From assembly GCF_022179345.1 (NCBI RefSeq), contig NZ_BPQR01000048.1, positions 1 to 34,368 of the forward strand: a stretch of DNA of 34,368 nt, written 5' to 3'. Of the stretch, positions 32,171-34,368 are shown piece after piece. The notes beneath the pieces are model-generated. The model was given only the letters and a program-made list of their open reading frames with translations. It was not told where the DNA came from and ran no database searches. This DNA comes from Methylobacterium jeotgali (lineage in GTDB: Bacteria > Pseudomonadota > Alphaproteobacteria > Rhizobiales > Beijerinckiaceae). The position numbers and the translations under genes were made by a program. Numbering within the stretch: position 1 is the first letter of the stretch; each line of letters begins with the position of its first letter.

Positions 32171-32980
32171 ATGTTCGCAAGCGCGTGGCCCAGAATGACG
32201 GGGCCGAGGATGGCGGCCCTTCTCGGTCTCGCGGCCGCGGTCTGCGCCGGTTCGGCCGAGGCGGCCCAGTGCGGCAACACCGCCGCCGGCTTCGAGGCCT
32301 GGAAGCGCGAGTTCGCGGAGGAGGCCCGCGGCAAGGCGAGCCCGGCGAGCCTCGCGGCGCTCGCCACCACCAGCTACTCGCAGGCGACGATCTCCGCCGA
32401 CCGGGGCCAGAAGAGCTTCAGGCTCTCCCTCGACCAGTTCCTGGCCAAGCGCGGCGGCAACGTCATCGTCAGCCGGGGCCGCGCGCAGAAGCAGGCCAAC
32501 GCGGCGCTCTTCGCCTCCATCGAGCAGCGCTACGGCGTGCCGCCGGGCCCGCTGCTGGCGATCTGGGGCATGGAGACCGGCTTCGGCGCGGTGAAGGGTA
32601 ACGTCAACACGCTCTCGGCCGTGGCGACGCTCGCCTACGACTGCCGCCGCTCGGCCTACTTCACCGACCAGCTCTACGCGGCCCTCACCCTGGTGGACCG
32701 GGGCGTGATCACCACCAGCACCCGCGGCGCCGCCCATGGCGAGGTCGGCCACACCCAGTTCCTGCCCAAGAACGTGCTCCTCTACGGCACCGGCGGCAGC
32801 CTCGACAGCATGCCGGTGGCGCTCGCCTCGACCGCGAATTTCCTGAAGGGGCACGGCTGGCGTGCGGGCGCCGGCTACCAGCCCGGCGAGCCGAACTTCG
32901 CCGCGATCCAGGGCTGGAACAGCGCCTCCGTCTACCAGAAGGCCATCGCCATCCTCGGCCAGCGCATCGACGGGCAGTAG
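32171..32980 (+). CDS. MltB-type lytic murein transglycosylase
   Basis: Cleaves peptidoglycan glycan strands in the periplasm, forming 1,6-anhydro-MurNAc. 269 aa from ATG 32171 with GGAGGA seven bases upstream. Signal peptide with MAALLGLAAAVCAGSAEA, cut before AQCGN (about residue 32); no lipobox at the cleavage site, so probably soluble. SLT_2/MltB domain about 35-265: catalytic E135 in IWGMETGFG, then TLSAVATLAYDCRR, GEVGHTQFLPKN and a C-terminal GWNSASVYQKAIA. Five bases before the next small gene. Confidence 0.93.
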   Translation: MFASAWPRMTGPRMAALLGLAAAVCAGSAEAAQCGNTAAGFEAWKREFAEEARGKASPASLAALATTSYSQATISADRGQKSFRLSLDQFLAKRGGNVIVSRGRAQKQANAALFASIEQRYGVPPGPLLAIWGMETGFGAVKGNVNTLSAVATLAYDCRRSAYFTDQLYAALTLVDRGVITTSTRGAAHGEVGHTQFLPKNVLLYGTGGSLDSMPVALASTANFLKGHGWRAGAGYQPGEPNFAAIQGWNSASVYQKAIAILGQRIDGQ

Positions 32981-32985
32981 CCCCG

Positions 32986-33369
32986 ATGGAGGCGGGGGAG
33001 CAGCCGCTCGCGGAGACGGTCCGGCGGGCCGCCGCCGAGGCCCGCCGCCTCGCGGCCGCGGCCGAGCCGGGGCCGGGCGTGGCCGACCGGCTGCCCTTCG
33101 CGATGCTCGCCCGCTTCGACGCAGAGATCCGCGGCGCCCTGGAGCGCGATCCCCGCATCGAGGACGAGCGCGACCGGGTGCTCGTCCTGGCGGTCCGGCT
33201 CGGCGAGGCGCCGGCGGAGGAGGCCGGCACGGTCGAGGCCGCCCGCGCCGGGGTGATCGACGCCGTCGACTACCTCGAGCAGGCGGTGCTGCGCTTCGGC
33301 ATCGTCAGCCGGCAGGGCGCGCGGGCCGGAGGCGGCACGGCCGGATCGCCGGTGGCGAAGCGGGCCTGA
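32986..33369 (+). CDS. Small hypothetical protein
   Basis: 127 aa, five bases after the transglycosylase stop, probably cotranscribed. Hydrophilic, Ala/Arg/Glu-rich, mostly helical (ETVRRAAAEARRLAAAAEP, then FAMLARFDAEIRGALERDP, and AARAGVIDAVDYLEQAVLRFGI). The last 22 residues are Gly/Ala-rich and likely disordered. No signal peptide, so cytoplasmic. Not recognised. Ribosome binding site weak, consistent with translational coupling. Confidence 0.65.
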   Translation: MEAGEQPLAETVRRAAAEARRLAAAAEPGPGVADRLPFAMLARFDAEIRGALERDPRIEDERDRVLVLAVRLGEAPAEEAGTVEAARAGVIDAVDYLEQAVLRFGIVSRQGARAGGGTAGSPVAKRA

Positions 33370-33381
33370 GCGGCCGACGCG

Positions 33382-33412
33382 GACAGGGCGGCCCCGGCGG
33401 GACCGCCCTGTC
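33382..33412. terminator. Bidirectional hairpin between convergent genes
   Basis: GACAGGGCGG (33382-33391) and CCGCCCTGTC (33403-33412), perfect 10-bp arms, 11-nt loop, in the 66-bp gap between the plus-strand hypothetical and the minus-strand repeat protein. No long T-run on either side. Confidence 0.7.
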
Positions 33413-33435
33413 GATCTCTCTCGCTGAATGCATCC

Positions 33436-33888
33436 TCACTCGCAGACCCGGATGCGGCGGACGAACATGTTGCCGTCCTCGTCGATGATGCGGCGGCGGA
33501 TCACCGTGCAGCCGTCGTCGGCGATGGCGCTCGCCGCGGCGGCGCCGACCATGCCGGCCGCGAGGCCGACGCCGAGGCCGATGCCCGCCGGACCCCAGCC
33601 GCCGTAGCCCGCCGGCTTGTAGCTCCCCGGATAGGGCTTGTAGCCGCCGACCGGAAACTTCAGGCCGCCGCCGGGGAGCTTGCCGTAGCCGCCGACGGGG
33701 AACTTGATGACGCCCGGCGCGAGCTTGCCGAAGCCGCCCGGGGGCACCTTGAGGCCGCCGGCCGGGATCTTCATGCCCCCGGCGGGGATCTTGAAGCCGG
33801 GGCCGCCGAGGCTGCCCAGCGGGAAGGCGAAGGCCGGGGAGGCGACGAGGCTGGCGACGACGGCGGCGGCGATGGCGAAGCGGGTCAT
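33436..33888 (-). CDS. Exported protein with KxPxGG repeats
   Basis: 150 aa from ATG 33888 with AGGAG eight bases upstream. Signal peptide MTRFAIAAAVVASLVASPAFA, cleaved before FPLGS. Residues of about 30-85 contain repeated K-[IVFL]-P-[APVG]-GG units (FKIPAGG, MKIPAGG, LKVPPGG, IKFPVGG, GKLPGGG, LKFPVGG) with Tyr/Pro interruptions. About 95-122 is a Gly/Ala-rich hydrophobic stretch (GLGVGLAAGMVGAAAASAI). The C-terminus is conserved-looking: DDGCTVIRRRIIDEDGNMFVRRIRVCE, two Cys that could pair. Resembles small alphaproteobacterial envelope proteins; function unknown. Confidence 0.85.
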   Translation of the reverse strand: MTRFAIAAAVVASLVASPAFAFPLGSLGGPGFKIPAGGMKIPAGGLKVPPGGFGKLAPGVIKFPVGGYGKLPGGGLKFPVGGYKPYPGSYKPAGYGGWGPAGIGLGVGLAAGMVGAAAASAIADDGCTVIRRRIIDEDGNMFVRRIRVCE

Positions 33889-33908
33889 GGCTCTGGCTCC
33901 TGGGATCG

Positions 33909-33925
33909 GGGCGGCCTCGCCGCCC
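33909..33925 (-). promoter_or_regulatory. 5'-leader hairpin identical to that of the DUF1328 gene
   Basis: GGGCGG-cctcg-CCGCCC, 21 bp before ATG 33888, identical in sequence, strand and distance to 21380-21396. The remainder of 33889-34169 shows a GGTCTCG direct repeat (34061-34067, 34074-34080) and no gene. Confidence 0.6.
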
Positions 33926-34169
33926 GGGGTGTCTCGGACCGGACCCTCGCGGCCCGGATATGCTTTGGTCGCGGAAAGCGGCGCATCGGTTCACGGCCGG
34001 CCGCAACTTTTTTCGATTGTCTCTGACATTGGCCGGAGACTGTGGAAGACGGCCTCGACCGGTCTCGAAGACAGGTCTCGCGTGCATCCGCGCTCTTGAA
34101 CCCAGTGTTCGATCGGATCGACCTCGTCTCACGGCTGCATTAGGCTGCCGGGACGGAGGATCTGCCGCC

Positions 34170-34368
34170 ATGACGGTTCGCGCGAAGAGGGGCGGCGCCC
34201 GTGCGGGCGGAAGCGCCGGAGCCTTTCGCCGAAGGGTGCTCGCCGCCCTCGTCCTGCCCACACTGCTTCTCGCCGCCCCCGCCGCCCTGGCGCAGGTGCG
34301 GGGCGGAGGCGGCCCCGGCATCCCCGCTCGTAGCGGATACGGCGGCGGCATCGGCGGCGGCATCGGGC
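34170..34368 (+). CDS. Exported Gly-rich protein (5' part only)
   Basis: 66 codons from ATG 34170, with GGAGGA nine bases upstream, cut by the window end. Basic n-region (MTVRAKRGGARAGGSAGAFRRR), hydrophobic VLAALVLPTLLLAAPAALA, and likely cleavage before QVRGGG. The visible mature part is GGGGPGIPARSGYGGGIGGGIG. Too short to place in a family. The 27-residue n-region is long for a Sec signal but fits many GC-rich alphaproteobacterial proteins. Confidence 0.75.
   Translation, partial: MTVRAKRGGARAGGSAGAFRRRVLAALVLPTLLLAAPAALAQVRGGGGPGIPARSGYGGGIGGGIG

Overview
The window is GC-rich DNA packed with genes that have alphaproteobacterial relatives. The sdhCDAB genes, an Omp19-like inhibitor-fold lipoprotein, a MutL with the endonuclease motif, a DUF4170 gene and GGAAC-N17-CGTT promoters of the EcfG (PhyR) general stress response all point to the order Hyphomicrobiales. 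A Methylobacterium-like organism is my best guess; I infer this from gene style and base composition and have run no search. The content is mostly core chromosome. I see no phage, IS element, CRISPR array, rRNA or tRNA.

Layout. Positions 1-4347: a truncated mntR is divergent from mntH, with a near-textbook MntR palindrome between them; a SulP anion transporter fused to STAS and cyclic-nucleotide-binding domains follows. A 105-bp double-hairpin palindromic element (4344-4448) supplies the stop codons of both converging neighbours. Positions 4445-6855: a LysR regulator is divergent from an SLC13/DASS-type permease, with an operator-like palindrome between them. Positions 7028-11197: succinate dehydrogenase sdhC-sdhD-sdhA-(exported unknown)-sdhB. 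Positions 11504-15139: an envelope group with an Omp19-like lipoprotein, an outer-membrane beta-barrel and arabinose-5-phosphate isomerase (KDO supply). Positions 15241-15323 hold a candidate small RNA on the minus strand between two plus-strand genes. Then come mutL and a cupin, a coiled-coil protein, and the rluB-rsmD pair (an RNA pseudouridine synthase with a very long Arg/Gly-rich tail, and a 16S rRNA methyltransferase).

Positions 21183-21726 form a small general-stress locus: a DUF1328 membrane peptide and a CsbD-like protein, each behind an EcfG-like promoter and each with a hairpin just upstream of its ribosome binding site. The rest is tadA, a methyltransferase, an SDR without its catalytic Tyr, a haloacetate-dehalogenase-like hydrolase, a PAS-GGDEF-EAL protein, purD, xseA, a DUF4170 protein, prs, a 45-residue membrane microprotein, an MltB-type lytic transglycosylase, a small unknown, an exported KxPxGG-repeat protein, and the start of an exported Gly-rich protein cut by the window end.

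Nothing resembles a large new multi-gene system. The most novel signals are regulatory: the minus-strand sRNA candidate; an identical 17-nt hairpin exactly 21 bp upstream of two unrelated exported or membrane genes 12.5 kb apart; matched GTTAACCAT boxes about 46 bp upstream of two envelope or unknown genes; and the palindromic element that donates stop codons.
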